From Kutzneria buriramensis (lineage in GTDB: Bacteria; Actinomycetota; Actinomycetes; Mycobacteriales; Pseudonocardiaceae), in NCBI RefSeq assembly GCF_003387475.1, contig NZ_QUNO01000010.1:1-64000 (forward strand): a stretch of DNA of 64,000 nt, in the 5' to 3' direction. Of this stretch, positions 17,603-26,361 are shown piece by piece. The translations under genes and the position numbers were made by a program. The notes beneath the pieces were generated by a model. It made no database searches. It worked only from the letters and a program-made list of their open reading frames with translations, and was not told the origin of the DNA. How positions within the stretch are numbered: position 1 is the first letter of the stretch; every line of letters begins with the position of its first letter.

Positions 17603-19857
17603 CGACGGCCGCAGAAGCGACCGCGCCACCGGCTGGCCCGGCGACTCCCTCGGAGTCGCCGGGCCAGCCGGTGCGGTGGCGTCCGTACGCGCTGGGCGCG
17701 ATCCTGGTGGTCGCGACCGGGTTGTACGGCTGGGACATCTGGAACGCCGGCTGGGGGAACGAGTTCTACTCGGCGGCCGTGAAGTCCATGTCGCAGGGCC
17801 TGACCAATTTCGTGTTCGGCTCGTACGATCCGGCCGGCGTGGTCACCGTGGACAAGCCGCCGATGGGCCTGTGGCCGCAGGTGGTGTCGGTGTGGATCTT
17901 CGGCTGGCACGCCTGGGCGCTGGCGCTGCCGCAGGCCCTGGAGGGCGTGGCGGCGGTTTTCCTGTTGCACCGCACGGTTCGCCGCTGGGCCGGCGAGAAC
18001 GTGGCGCTGATCGCCGCGGCCGTGCTGGCGCTGACGCCGATCACCGTGGCGATCGACCGCGTCAACAACCCGGACGCCGCCCTGACCCTGCTCTGCGTGG
18101 CCGCGGCGTATGCGTTCACGCGGTCCGTGGAGGCCGGGATTCCGGCCCGCAGCGCGACGAAGTGGTTGCTACAGGCGGCTTTCTGGGTCGGCTGTGGGTT
18201 TCTCACCAAGAGCCTGGCGGCGTGGATGATCGTGCCGGCGCTGGGCGTGGGCTACCTGTTCGGGCGCAACGCCTCGTGGGGCCGGCGGATCGTGGATCTG
18301 CTGGCGGCCGGCGGAGTTCTGCTGGCGAGTTCGTTCTGGTGGGTGTTGTTGACGGTGGTGTGGCCCAGTCCCAAGCCGTATGTGGGTGGCAGCACCGACG
18401 GCGGTGAGCTGTCGCTGATCTTCGGCTACAACGGCCTCGGGCGGGTGTTCGGCGAGGGCGTGGGCCGCGGTGGGCCGGGCGGTGGCGGATTCCCGGGCGG
18501 CGCAGGCGGTTTCGGCGGAGGGGGCGGCGCTGGTGGCGCTGCCGGTGGCGGATTCGGCGGCGGCGCTGGAGGTGGTTTCGGCGGCGGCACAGGCGGATCC
18601 GGTGGCGGCACAGGTGGATTCGGTGGCGGTGCCGGCGGCGGAGGGGGCTTTCCCGGCGGGGGTCGCGGCGGCGGCTTCGGCGGGTTCTCCCAGGGCAACG
18701 GCATCGGGCGCATGTTCGGCGACGAGGTCGGCGGCCAGATCAGCTGGCTGATGCCGCTGTGCCTGTTCGTGCTGGCGATCGTGGCGGTGACCGGGGTGGT
18801 CTCGTGGCGGCGCCGGCTGCCGGCGGACCACCAGCGCCGTGCCGGCTGGTTCATGTGGGGCACCTGGCTGATCGTGCTGAGCCTCGTCTTCAGCTTCCAG
18901 CAGGGCATCTTCCACCAGTACTACACGACCCAGCTGGGCCCGGCGATCGCGGCGCTGGCCGGCGGCGGCCTCGCATTGCTGTGGCGTCACTACCGGCATC
19001 CGGTCGGCGCGAGCTGGCTGCTGTTCCCGGCCGGCATCGTCCTGACGGCGGTGTGGGCCTGGGTGCTGGTGTCCCGGGACGTGGCCTGGAACGGCTGGCT
19101 GCGCTACGCCGTCGCGGCGGTCGCCGCGATCGCGGTGATCGGACTGGTGCTGGCGAAACTGATCAACGTGCCGGGGGCGCGCGTGGCGGCGGTGCTGGGC
19201 GTGGTGGCGGTGTTGCTCGCGCCGGGTGTGTGGGCGGGCGCCACGGCGATCACGCCGGACAGCGCCGGCGGCCCGGGTGGGCTGGCGACCGCCGGCCCGC
19301 CCGGTGGCGGTCTGGGTGCCTTCGGCGGCGGCGGGCCTGGCGGGCGACGCGGCGGCAACGGCGGCTTCGGCGGCGGCCAAGGCGGAAATGCCGACGGGCG
19401 GGGCGACTTCCCCGGGTTCCCCGGCGGCGGCCGCGGCGGCAACACCCTCACCGCGGACGACCAGAAGATCCTCGACTACGTCACGAAGAACGCCCCGAAC
19501 GCCCGGATCAAGCTGGCGGTCGAGGGCGGCGCGATGGCGTCCGAGGCCTACATCGTGCACAGCGGCGTGACGGTGATCGGCATGGGCGGCTTCATGGGCA
19601 GCGACGACGCCCCCAGCGTCGACCTGCTCAAGCAGTGGAAGTCGCAGGGCGCCCTCGGTTTCGTGCTGACGAGCGCCCCCGGGGCGGCGCAGGGCGGCCG
19701 CGGCGGCGGCATCACCGAGCAGCGCACGCAGTGGGTGCAGCAGAACTGCAAGGTGGTGCCGGCCAGCGCCTACGGCGTGACCGCTTCGTCCACTTCGGAC
19801 CAGCGTGGCGGCTTCCGCGGCGGCGGCGACACCCTGTACGACTGCCTGGCCAAGTGA
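17599..19857 (+). CDS. GT39-like (ArnT/PMT family) membrane glycosyltransferase with glycine-rich loops
   Basis: Multi-spanning membrane protein of 752 residues, predicted to transfer a sugar from a polyprenyl-phosphate donor to an extracytoplasmic acceptor. Early signature residues include the GWDIWNAGWGNEFYSAAVKS loop and VDKPPMGLW (the DxP-type donor motif of PMT/ArnT enzymes), and RVNNPDAALTLL. Two extremely glycine-rich segments interrupt it: about residues 288-364, between membrane helices, and about 574-614 before a C-terminal soluble domain. That domain (YVTKNAPNARIKLAVEGG...) ends with a Cys pair (NCKVV...YDCLAK). The ATG overlaps the previous stop. A terminator follows at 19864. Confidence 0.9.
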   Translation: MTTAAEATAPPAGPATPSESPGQPVRWRPYALGAILVVATGLYGWDIWNAGWGNEFYSAAVKSMSQGLTNFVFGSYDPAGVVTVDKPPMGLWPQVVSVWIFGWHAWALALPQALEGVAAVFLLHRTVRRWAGENVALIAAAVLALTPITVAIDRVNNPDAALTLLCVAAAYAFTRSVEAGIPARSATKWLLQAAFWVGCGFLTKSLAAWMIVPALGVGYLFGRNASWGRRIVDLLAAGGVLLASSFWWVLLTVVWPSPKPYVGGSTDGGELSLIFGYNGLGRVFGEGVGRGGPGGGGFPGGAGGFGGGGGAGGAAGGGFGGGAGGGFGGGTGGSGGGTGGFGGGAGGGGGFPGGGRGGGFGGFSQGNGIGRMFGDEVGGQISWLMPLCLFVLAIVAVTGVVSWRRRLPADHQRRAGWFMWGTWLIVLSLVFSFQQGIFHQYYTTQLGPAIAALAGGGLALLWRHYRHPVGASWLLFPAGIVLTAVWAWVLVSRDVAWNGWLRYAVAAVAAIAVIGLVLAKLINVPGARVAAVLGVVAVLLAPGVWAGATAITPDSAGGPGGLATAGPPGGGLGAFGGGGPGGRRGGNGGFGGGQGGNADGRGDFPGFPGGGRGGNTLTADDQKILDYVTKNAPNARIKLAVEGGAMASEAYIVHSGVTVIGMGGFMGSDDAPSVDLLKQWKSQGALGFVLTSAPGAAQGGRGGGITEQRTQWVQQNCKVVPASAYGVTASSTSDQRGGFRGGGDTLYDCLAK

Positions 19858-19863
19858 CCCGAG

Positions 19864-19902
19864 CCGCGGTGGGGACCCTCGAAAGGGGGATCCCACCGCG
19901 GT
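19864..19902 (+). terminator. Terminator after the glycosyltransferase operon
   Basis: Nearly perfect hairpin (CCGCGGTGGGGA at 19864-19875 with TCCCACCGCGG at 19890-19901), short loop containing GAAA, then GTTCTC. Confidence 0.75.
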
Positions 19903-19952
19903 TCTCAGGTTCCTCCCAGCGACCTCACAGGTTGGCCGACCATGCTGGGCCG

Positions 19953-20681
19953 GTGGACACTCCGACCGCCGGGCCGCCGGCGACCGTCCTGGTCGTCGAC
20001 GACGAGCCGAACATCCTGGAGCTGCTGTCGGCCGCGCTGCGGCTGAGCGGCTTCGACGTGCACGCCGCCGACACGGGCGTGGCGGCGCTGTCCACGGCGG
20101 CCCAGGTCAGACCGGACATCGTGGTGCTGGACGTGATGCTGCCCGACTACGACGGGTTCACGCTGGCGCGCATGCTGCGGGCCGGCAACGACCGGGTGCC
20201 GGTGCTGTTCCTGACCGCCCGCGACGCCGTCGAGGACCGGATCGCCGGCCTGACCGCAGGTGGCGACGACTACGTGACCAAGCCGTTCAGCCTGGAGGAG
20301 GTCGTGCTGCGGCTGCGGGCGATCCTGCGTCGCACGCACGCCCTGGACGACCCCGAGCCCAACGACGGCAAGCTCCGCTACGCCGACCTGGAGCTGGACG
20401 AGGACGCGCACGAGGTCCGCCGCGCCGGCCGCGAGATCCGGTTGTCCCCCACCGAGTTCAACCTGCTGCGCTACCTGCTCGTCAACGCGGAGAAGGTGGT
20501 GAGCAAGACCCAGATCCTGGATCGCGTGTGGAACTACGACTTCGGCGGCGACAGCCGGATCGTCGAGTCCTACATCTCCTATCTGCGGCGCAAGGTCGAC
20601 GGCGCGGGATCGCCGCTGCTGCACACGATTCGCGGCGTCGGCTACACGCTGCGGCTGCCGCGCGCCGACGGCGACCAGTGA
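19953..20681 (+). CDS. OmpR/PhoB family response regulator
   Basis: Two-component response regulator of 242 residues. The receiver domain has the acidic pocket VVDDEPN, phosphoacceptor Asp in VLDVMLPDYDG (about D57), Thr in FLTARD and Lys in VTKPFS. The winged-helix output domain (about 140-238) ends with the standard IRGVGYTLRLP. The GTG at 19953 is the only start consistent with the receiver N-terminus; no strong ribosome-binding site is present. The stop overlaps the kinase start by one base (TGATG), so the pair is co-translated. Resembles the TrcR-like group of actinobacterial regulators. Confidence 0.93.
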   Translation: MDTPTAGPPATVLVVDDEPNILELLSAALRLSGFDVHAADTGVAALSTAAQVRPDIVVLDVMLPDYDGFTLARMLRAGNDRVPVLFLTARDAVEDRIAGLTAGGDDYVTKPFSLEEVVLRLRAILRRTHALDDPEPNDGKLRYADLELDEDAHEVRRAGREIRLSPTEFNLLRYLLVNAEKVVSKTQILDRVWNYDFGGDSRIVESYISYLRRKVDGAGSPLLHTIRGVGYTLRLPRADGDQ

Positions 20682-22150
20682 TGCGGAGACCGTGGACCCT
20701 GCGAGCCCGCCTGCTGGTGGCGCTGCTGGCGTTCGCCGCGGTCGGGCTCGTGGTGTTCGGCACGGTGACCGGCCTGCTGCTGCGGGAATCGCTGATGGGG
20801 CGGATCGACGACCAGCTGCGGGGGACCGCGCTGAAGTCCGAGTCGGCGGACCGGCCGCCGCCGAGGGTGTTGCCCGGCAACAGCTTTCCGTCGCTGCCGA
20901 CCGCCTTCCGTTCCTACTTCTTCAATCCCGACGGCACACCGTCGTTCCAGCAGGCGCCCGAGGACGAGACGGCGATGCCGCAGCTGCCGCCGATGGACGT
21001 CGGGTCGATCTCGCACCACAGCCCGAACCCGTTCACCGTCGACGACGTCAACGGATCCGGGCAGTGGCGGGTGGTCGTCGCCGCGCAGCAGCCGAACAGG
21101 TGGCAGCCGCACGGCGGAACCGTTGCCGTGGCGGCGATGCTCGGCGACACGCAGTCCACCGTGGTCACGATGGCCGGCGTCGAGGTGGTGTCCGGGCTGG
21201 TACTGCTGGCGCTGCTGGGCGTCACCGGCCTGATCGTCGTACGGGTCGGCCTGCGGCCGCTGACCCGCATCGAGAACACCGCCGAGGCGATCGCCGCCGG
21301 CGAGCTCGACCGCCGCGTCGCCGACACCGATCCCCGGACCGAGACGGGCCGGCTCGGGGCGTCGCTGAACGTCATGCTGGCCCGGATATCCGGCGCCCTA
21401 ACGGCCAGCGCGCAGTCCGAGCAGCGGCTGCGGCGGTTCGTCGCGGACGCCTCGCACGAGCTCCGCACGCCGCTGACCTCGATCCGCGGCTTCGCCGAGC
21501 TGTACCGGCGGGGCGGCGCGCCGGAGACCGCCGACGTCGAGCGGCTGATGTCCCGCATCGAGAGCGAGTCCATCCGGATGGGGCTGCTGGTGGAGGACCT
21601 GCTGATGCTGGCCCGCCTGGACCAGGAGCGGTCGCTGGACTTCGCCGAGGTCGACCTGCTCGTGGTCGCCGCCGACGCCGTGCACGACGCCCGCGCGGCG
21701 ACCCCGGAGCGCGAGATCGTGCTGGAGGCCCCGCACGGCGCGGTGCGGGTGATCGGCGACGAGCACAAGCTCCGGCAGGTGGTGATGAACCTGGTCACGA
21801 ACGCCGTCACGCACACGCCGGCCGACGCGGCCGTACGGGTCGCGGTGCGGCAGGAGCGGACCCGGCCCAGCAGTTACGCGGTGGCGGTGGCCGGCGGCGA
21901 GCTGCCGAAGACGTCCCGGTTCGCGGTGCTTGAGGTGATCGACACCGGCCCGGGCATCCCGGAGGACCAGGGCCGGCTGGTGTTCGACCGGTTCTACCGG
22001 GCGGACCAGGCGCGGTCGCGGGCCAGCGGCGGCTCCGGCCTGGGCCTGGCCATCACCGCCGCCATCCTGGAGGCCCACGCCGGCCGCATCGAGCTAGTGA
22101 GCGCGCCCGGCGAGGGCACCCGGTTCCGCGTGCTGCTGGCCCCGGCCTAG
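20681..22150 (+). CDS. Sensor histidine kinase
   Basis: Membrane sensor kinase of 489 residues. TM1 at about 11-33, extracytoplasmic sensor about 34-162, TM2 about 163-187, HAMP about 188-240, HisKA with phospho-His in DASHELRTP (about 258), then HATPase with the N box (MNLVTNAVTHTP), G1 box VIDTGPGIP, F box FDRFYRAD and G2 box GGSGLGLAI. It partners the response regulator directly upstream. Its last 57 bases overlap tail-to-tail the 3' end of the minus-strand MHYT gene. Confidence 0.94.
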   Translation: MRRPWTLRARLLVALLAFAAVGLVVFGTVTGLLLRESLMGRIDDQLRGTALKSESADRPPPRVLPGNSFPSLPTAFRSYFFNPDGTPSFQQAPEDETAMPQLPPMDVGSISHHSPNPFTVDDVNGSGQWRVVVAAQQPNRWQPHGGTVAVAAMLGDTQSTVVTMAGVEVVSGLVLLALLGVTGLIVVRVGLRPLTRIENTAEAIAAGELDRRVADTDPRTETGRLGASLNVMLARISGALTASAQSEQRLRRFVADASHELRTPLTSIRGFAELYRRGGAPETADVERLMSRIESESIRMGLLVEDLLMLARLDQERSLDFAEVDLLVVAADAVHDARAATPEREIVLEAPHGAVRVIGDEHKLRQVVMNLVTNAVTHTPADAAVRVAVRQERTRPSSYAVAVAGGELPKTSRFAVLEVIDTGPGIPEDQGRLVFDRFYRADQARSRASGGSGLGLAITAAILEAHAGRIELVSAPGEGTRFRVLLAPA

Positions 22151-22867
22151 CTCCGGTCCGACGCTGGTGAACAGCGCCCACAGCAGGGCGGCGATGACCA
22201 GACCGCTGATCACGAACACCGGGAACACCAGGTCGAACGCGTCGGTGTCGAGTGGCGCCGGCTGCGCCGGGATCACGATGACGCTGACGGCGGCCATCCC
22301 CGTGTAGTGCACGCCGGCGACCGCGCCGGCCATTGCCAGCGCGGCGGCCAGCCGCGCCGGCGTGGCCGTCACGACGACCGTGAACCAGAACGCGGCCGTC
22401 GCCGCCACCACCGCGATCACCACGGACAGCAGCACCGGCAGCGGGTCGTAGGCGATGTCGCCCTGGAAGCGGATCGCGGTCATGCCCAGGTAGTGCATGA
22501 ACGCGATGCCGACGCCGGCCACCGCGCCCGCGCAGACCAGCCGCTGGGCGGTGAACCGGCGCAGCGTCACGATGGACAGCCCGATGTGGACGAACACGAT
22601 CGCGACCATCGCGGACAGCGCCGTCAGCCACGCCGAGTAGCGCACCTGGCTGTCCGTCACGGCGAAGCCGAGCATGGCGATGAAGTGCGCCAGCCAGATG
22701 GCCACGCCGCCGATCGCGACGGCGCCGCAGGCCGTCCACAGCACCGCGTGCCGCCGGCGGCATTCGCGGCGGGCGCGGGCCACGCAGGACAGCCCGATCA
22801 GCGAGCCGATGAAGGAGGTGACGATGGCCAGCACAAGGGTCCACGGGCCCATCGAGAAGTCCTGCAT
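22094..22867 (-). CDS. MHYT-domain integral membrane sensor protein
   Basis: Seven-helix membrane protein of 257 residues. It carries three spaced MHYT-type motifs: HFIAML (about 60), HYLGM (about 124) and HYTGM (about 189), each beside conserved Ser/Thr/Met. The MHYT domain (PF03707) is proposed to bind metal, possibly copper, and to sense diatomic gases; here no enzymatic output domain is attached. The ATG overlaps the stop of the conservon GTPase gene by one base (TGATG), so it is the terminal member of that operon. Helix-rich hydrophobic composition leaves little doubt about membrane location. Confidence 0.88.
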   Translation of the reverse strand: MQDFSMGPWTLVLAIVTSFIGSLIGLSCVARARRECRRRHAVLWTACGAVAIGGVAIWLAHFIAMLGFAVTDSQVRYSAWLTALSAMVAIVFVHIGLSIVTLRRFTAQRLVCAGAVAGVGIAFMHYLGMTAIRFQGDIAYDPLPVLLSVVIAVVAATAAFWFTVVVTATPARLAAALAMAGAVAGVHYTGMAAVSVIVIPAQPAPLDTDAFDLVFPVFVISGLVIAALLWALFTSVGPELGRGQQHAEPGALAGRAH

Positions 22868-23460
22868 CACGACGGGGCCGATTCCTGCTGGGGCGTCAGC
22901 GAACGGCGCTGCGCCGCGTGCTCCACGAGTTCGATCAGCACGTCCCGGACGGCGACGCGTTCCCGCACGTCGCAGTGCAGGACCGGCACCGCGGGCGGCA
23001 GTCGCAGCGCCTCGCGGAGCTCGTCCGGGTCGTGCTCGCCGCGGTTGACGACCACCACGAACGGCAGCCCGAACTGCTCGAAGTAGTCGACGGCGGCGAA
23101 GGAGTCGGCCAGCCGTTCGCAGTCCACCAGCACCACCGCGCCGATCGCGCCGCGCACCATGTCGTCCCACATGAACCAGAACCGGTCCTGTCCGGGCGTG
23201 CCGAACAGGTACAGCACCAGCCCGGCGTCCAGGGTGAGGCGGCCGAAGTCCAGCGCCACCGTGGTGGTGACCTTGCCGGTCATCGCGTCCGGGTCGTCGA
23301 CCTCGTGGCCGGCCGCGCTGAGCAGCGCCTCGGTGGTGAGCGGCTCGATCTCCGAGACCGCCCGGACGAACGTCGTCTTGCCCACCGCGAAGCCGCCGGC
23401 GACGACGATCTTGGTGGAGGTCATGGGCCGTACCCAGGCGACCGGCTCGGCGACGCTCAC
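22867..23460 (-). CDS. cvnD: Conservon GTP-binding protein (CvnD type)
   Basis: Ras/MglA-like small GTPase of 197 residues. The P loop is GGFAVGKTT (Ala where the family usually has Gly), the G3 region is FGTPGQDRFWFMWDDMVRGA, and the G4 base-recognition motif is VVNRGE instead of NKxD. In Streptomyces conservons CvnD acts with CvnB and the CvnA kinase at the membrane. The GTG at 23460 is chosen because it makes a 4-nt GTGA overlap with the roadblock gene; ATG 23424 is an alternative start. It is followed by the MHYT gene with a one-base overlap. Confidence 0.9.
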   Translation of the reverse strand: MSVAEPVAWVRPMTSTKIVVAGGFAVGKTTFVRAVSEIEPLTTEALLSAAGHEVDDPDAMTGKVTTTVALDFGRLTLDAGLVLYLFGTPGQDRFWFMWDDMVRGAIGAVVLVDCERLADSFAAVDYFEQFGLPFVVVVNRGEHDPDELREALRLPPAVPVLHCDVRERVAVRDVLIELVEHAAQRRSLTPQQESAPS

Positions 23461-23876
23461 GACGCGGCCGCCTGGTCGGTTCTCAGCTCCGGCGTCAGCA
23501 GCCGGCCGACCTTCTGCCGCAGCGCCATCATCTCGTAGGCGATCACGCCGATGTCGCTGTCCGGCGAAGCCAGCACGGCCAGACACGAGCCCTCGCTGAC
23601 GCTCATCGCCAGCAGCAGGCCCCGCCGCATCTCGACGACGGTCTGGTCGACCTCGCCGCCGTCGAACAGGGTGGCCGCGCCGCTGGTCAGGCTCTGTAGG
23701 CCGGAGATGACCGCGGACAGCTGGTCCGCGCGGTCGCGCGGTAGCGAATCCGAGGCGCAGAGCAGCAGACCGTCGCTGGAGACGACGATCGTGTGCGCGG
23801 CGCCGGGGGTGCGGCGGGTGAACGAGCTGAGCAGCCAGGCGAATTCGTCCGAAGTGGACAAACGCGGGGATGTCAC
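23457..23876 (-). CDS. cvnB: Roadblock/LC7 domain protein (CvnB type)
   Basis: Small soluble protein of 139 residues with a single roadblock/LC7 fold: TSDEFAWLLSSFTRR, then VVSSDGLLL, SGLQSLTSGA and the conserved SEGSCLAVLASPDSDIGVIAYEM. Roadblock proteins regulate small Ras-like GTPases as GAP-like dimers; in conservons CvnB is the partner of CvnD. The GTG start and the preceding kinase stop overlap by 4 nt (GTGA). Unusually, no DUF742 (cvnC) gene lies between it and cvnD. Confidence 0.92.
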   Translation of the reverse strand: MTSPRLSTSDEFAWLLSSFTRRTPGAAHTIVVSSDGLLLCASDSLPRDRADQLSAVISGLQSLTSGAATLFDGGEVDQTVVEMRRGLLLAMSVSEGSCLAVLASPDSDIGVIAYEMMALRQKVGRLLTPELRTDQAAAS

Positions 23877-26140
23877 GGAGTTGCCCTTCCACTGGTGACT
23901 TGTGGAGCTGGGACAACCGGATCGGCTGCGACCGGCGCGCTGCCCTTCAGCAACAGCGCGCCCTTGACCCGCCGGGGCAGGCCGGCCGCGGTGAAGCCGC
24001 CGATGACCGGATTGTCGAGACTGTCCCCCAGGTTCCAGAGTGCGTCGGAGTCGGTGCGCCAGTCCCGGTTCTCGTCGTCGGCGGTCATGCCGGCGGAGCG
24101 GAACCAGGTGGAGGCCACGGCCTCGAAGATCGGCGTGCCCTCGGCCGGCTCCTCCGACGGCCACGCCGGCTCGTCGCTGGGCGGACCCTCGACGAACCGC
24201 TTGCGGGCGGCGACGACCACGGCGGCCATGGCGTAGTTGCGCTTCGGGTTCTGCGCCGGCACCAGCGCGGTCGTCTCCGGCGGGTCGACGGGGTGCAGCA
24301 GAGCGGCCGGCAGCCCGACGTCCGCCACGGTGCCGGCGCCGACGTTCGCCCGCAGCCGCACGGAGATCCCCCGCCGGATGGCCAGCCGGCTCACCACGAA
24401 CAGGCCCATCCGCCGCGACGCGGCGGCCTCGATCGAGGCCGCGTCCGCGAGCTGGCGGTTGAACGTGCCGAGTTCGTCCGGGGTCATGCCGACGCCCTCG
24501 TCGGACACGGAGACGCGCAGCGTGCCGGCGTCGTCGGTCGTGCACACCACAGTGACCTTCGTGTCCGGCGCGGAGAACGACGTGGCGTTGTCCAGCAGCT
24601 CGGCCAGCAGGTGCACGATGTCGCTGACCGCCGAGCCGACCACGGCCAGGTCCGGCGTCGGCTTGAGCACGATCCGCGTGTACTGCTCGACCTCGGACAC
24701 CGCGGCCCGCAGCAGGTCGGCGACCGACACCGGCTGGCCGGACGTGCGGCGCGGCGTCGCGCCGGCCAGCACCAGCAGGTTCTCGCTGTTGCGGCGCATC
24801 CGGGTGGCCAGGTGGTCCAGCTTGAACAGCCGGTCCAGCTGGTCGGGGTCCAGCTCCTCGGCCTCCATGCCGTCGATCATGTTCAGCTGGCTCTGCACCA
24901 GGCTCTGCGTGCGCAGCGACAGGTTCACGAAGATCTCGTTGACGCTGTGCCGCAGCGACGCCTGCTCGACGGCCAGCCGCACCGCCGACGAGTGCACCTC
25001 GTCGAACGCCCGCGCCACCTGGCCGATCTCCTCGGCGGTGTCCACCTCGACCGGGTCCGGCCGCAGGTCGTCGGGGTCGGAGGCGGAGTGCGCGATCCGG
25101 TCGATGACGCCGGGCAGGTCGTGGTCGGCGATCTCCAGCGCCCGCCGCCGCAGTGTCCATAGTGGACGGAGCATGGTCGCGGCGAAGTACAGCGCGATGG
25201 CCAGGCCCAGCAGCAGCGCGCCGATGACCAGGGCGCTGTCCCGCAGCGAATTCGTCTTCGACGACACGCCGAGCCCGTCCACGGCGGAGCGCAGCGAGCC
25301 GGACAGCGTGCCCTCGTACGCCGTCAGCTGGTCGACCACCGGCTGCGCGGCCAGCTGCCACGCCTGCGACGACACGCCGAGCGGCCGACCGGACGCGCCG
25401 CGCGACAGCGCACCGTCACGCAGCTGTTCGAACCGGGTCCGGGCGTCCCCGTCGACCGCGTCGGCGAAGGCCGCGCGCTGGGCCGGCGTGAGGGATTGCC
25501 GCAGCTCGGCCAGGGCTTCCACGCTCAGCGCGCCGGCCACCCGCACCTCGCCGATCGTCTCGGGTGACGGTCCACGGCTGTCGGCGGCGTTCGCCAACAG
25601 CCACTCCTGCACCCGGTACTGCTCGATCGCCTTGCCCAGGTCGGTCAGCGCGCCCGCGGCGGTGCTGATCGTCGGGTTCCCCGCGCCGTCCCGCACGGGC
25701 ACGCCGACCGCCAGCAGCGGCGCGATCATCTCGGCGTAGCCGTCGGCGCCCTTCCGTGTCGCGTCGAGACCGCGCAGCCCGCGGCGGGCCTGCGCCACGT
25801 CGTCCGCGGCGGCCACGTCCGGGTTGGCCTTGAGGGCCGCGTCGAGGGCGGCGATCGCACTGTCGGTCCGGGACTGCGCGTTGGCGCCGGCGTCGCGTTC
25901 CTGTTGCAGGGCATGGACCACGTCCCGGACACGGTCCCACACCGCGACCCGCCCGGTCAGCGCGGACGCCTGGCCGGCCAGCGCCAGCTCGGACCGGACC
26001 TGGGTGGCGCCCAGCACCACCGCCACGATCGTGGGCGTCAGCAGCACCATCGCCAGCTTGGTGCGCAGCGGCCAGTCCGCGACGCGCCGGATACGCCCGA
26101 TCGCCAGTACACGACGCCCACCGGAGGCGGTCAACACCAT
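23873..26140 (-). CDS. cvnA: Conservon sensor kinase-like protein (CvnA type) with nitrate-sensor-like domain
   Basis: Membrane protein of 755 residues. TM1 lies at about 27-46, a helical extracytoplasmic region of the NIT (nitrate/nitrite-sensing) type spans about 50-305 (VHALQQERDAG is the typical helix), TM2 about 308-330, a HAMP-like segment follows, and the C-terminus holds a kinase-like ATPase (LLAELLDNATSFSAP, DEGVGMTPDEL, GLFVVSRLA). No classical HisKA His motif is obvious, as usual for CvnA proteins. A long low-complexity tail follows. ATG 26140 has GAGG 5 nt upstream. Confidence 0.9.
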   Translation of the reverse strand: MVLTASGGRRVLAIGRIRRVADWPLRTKLAMVLLTPTIVAVVLGATQVRSELALAGQASALTGRVAVWDRVRDVVHALQQERDAGANAQSRTDSAIAALDAALKANPDVAAADDVAQARRGLRGLDATRKGADGYAEMIAPLLAVGVPVRDGAGNPTISTAAGALTDLGKAIEQYRVQEWLLANAADSRGPSPETIGEVRVAGALSVEALAELRQSLTPAQRAAFADAVDGDARTRFEQLRDGALSRGASGRPLGVSSQAWQLAAQPVVDQLTAYEGTLSGSLRSAVDGLGVSSKTNSLRDSALVIGALLLGLAIALYFAATMLRPLWTLRRRALEIADHDLPGVIDRIAHSASDPDDLRPDPVEVDTAEEIGQVARAFDEVHSSAVRLAVEQASLRHSVNEIFVNLSLRTQSLVQSQLNMIDGMEAEELDPDQLDRLFKLDHLATRMRRNSENLLVLAGATPRRTSGQPVSVADLLRAAVSEVEQYTRIVLKPTPDLAVVGSAVSDIVHLLAELLDNATSFSAPDTKVTVVCTTDDAGTLRVSVSDEGVGMTPDELGTFNRQLADAASIEAAASRRMGLFVVSRLAIRRGISVRLRANVGAGTVADVGLPAALLHPVDPPETTALVPAQNPKRNYAMAAVVVAARKRFVEGPPSDEPAWPSEEPAEGTPIFEAVASTWFRSAGMTADDENRDWRTDSDALWNLGDSLDNPVIGGFTAAGLPRRVKGALLLKGSAPVAADPVVPAPQVTSGRATP

Positions 26141-26339
26141 CACTTCCTCGGCTCGTCACCCCTAGCCCGCACGAGAGAGACACGACGGTGCGAGCGCAGC
26201 CACAGTCAGGCGGCATTCCTAACCTGCTGTGACGACGAGCGCCAGACTTGAGGGCTAACCACCACACTTACAGGTGAGATTTCCGGATTGTGGCGTAACG
26301 GATTCCGGGCGCGCGGCCGACATACAGGGAGACAACCCG

Positions 26340-26361
26340 ATGTGACGGTGGGTAATCACAT
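26340..26361. promoter_or_regulatory. Small inverted repeat at the yceI stop
   Basis: ATGTGA (26340-26345) and TCACAT (26356-26361), spacer of 10 nt, overlapping the stop codon of the YceI gene. Could be a weak terminator stem; low significance. Confidence 0.25.

Noticed and set aside
18463-18690. Repeat-rich DNA resembling a CRISPR or minisatellite
   Set aside because: It is a glycine codon run (GGC/GGT) in frame inside the glycosyltransferase; no fixed repeat/spacer pattern.
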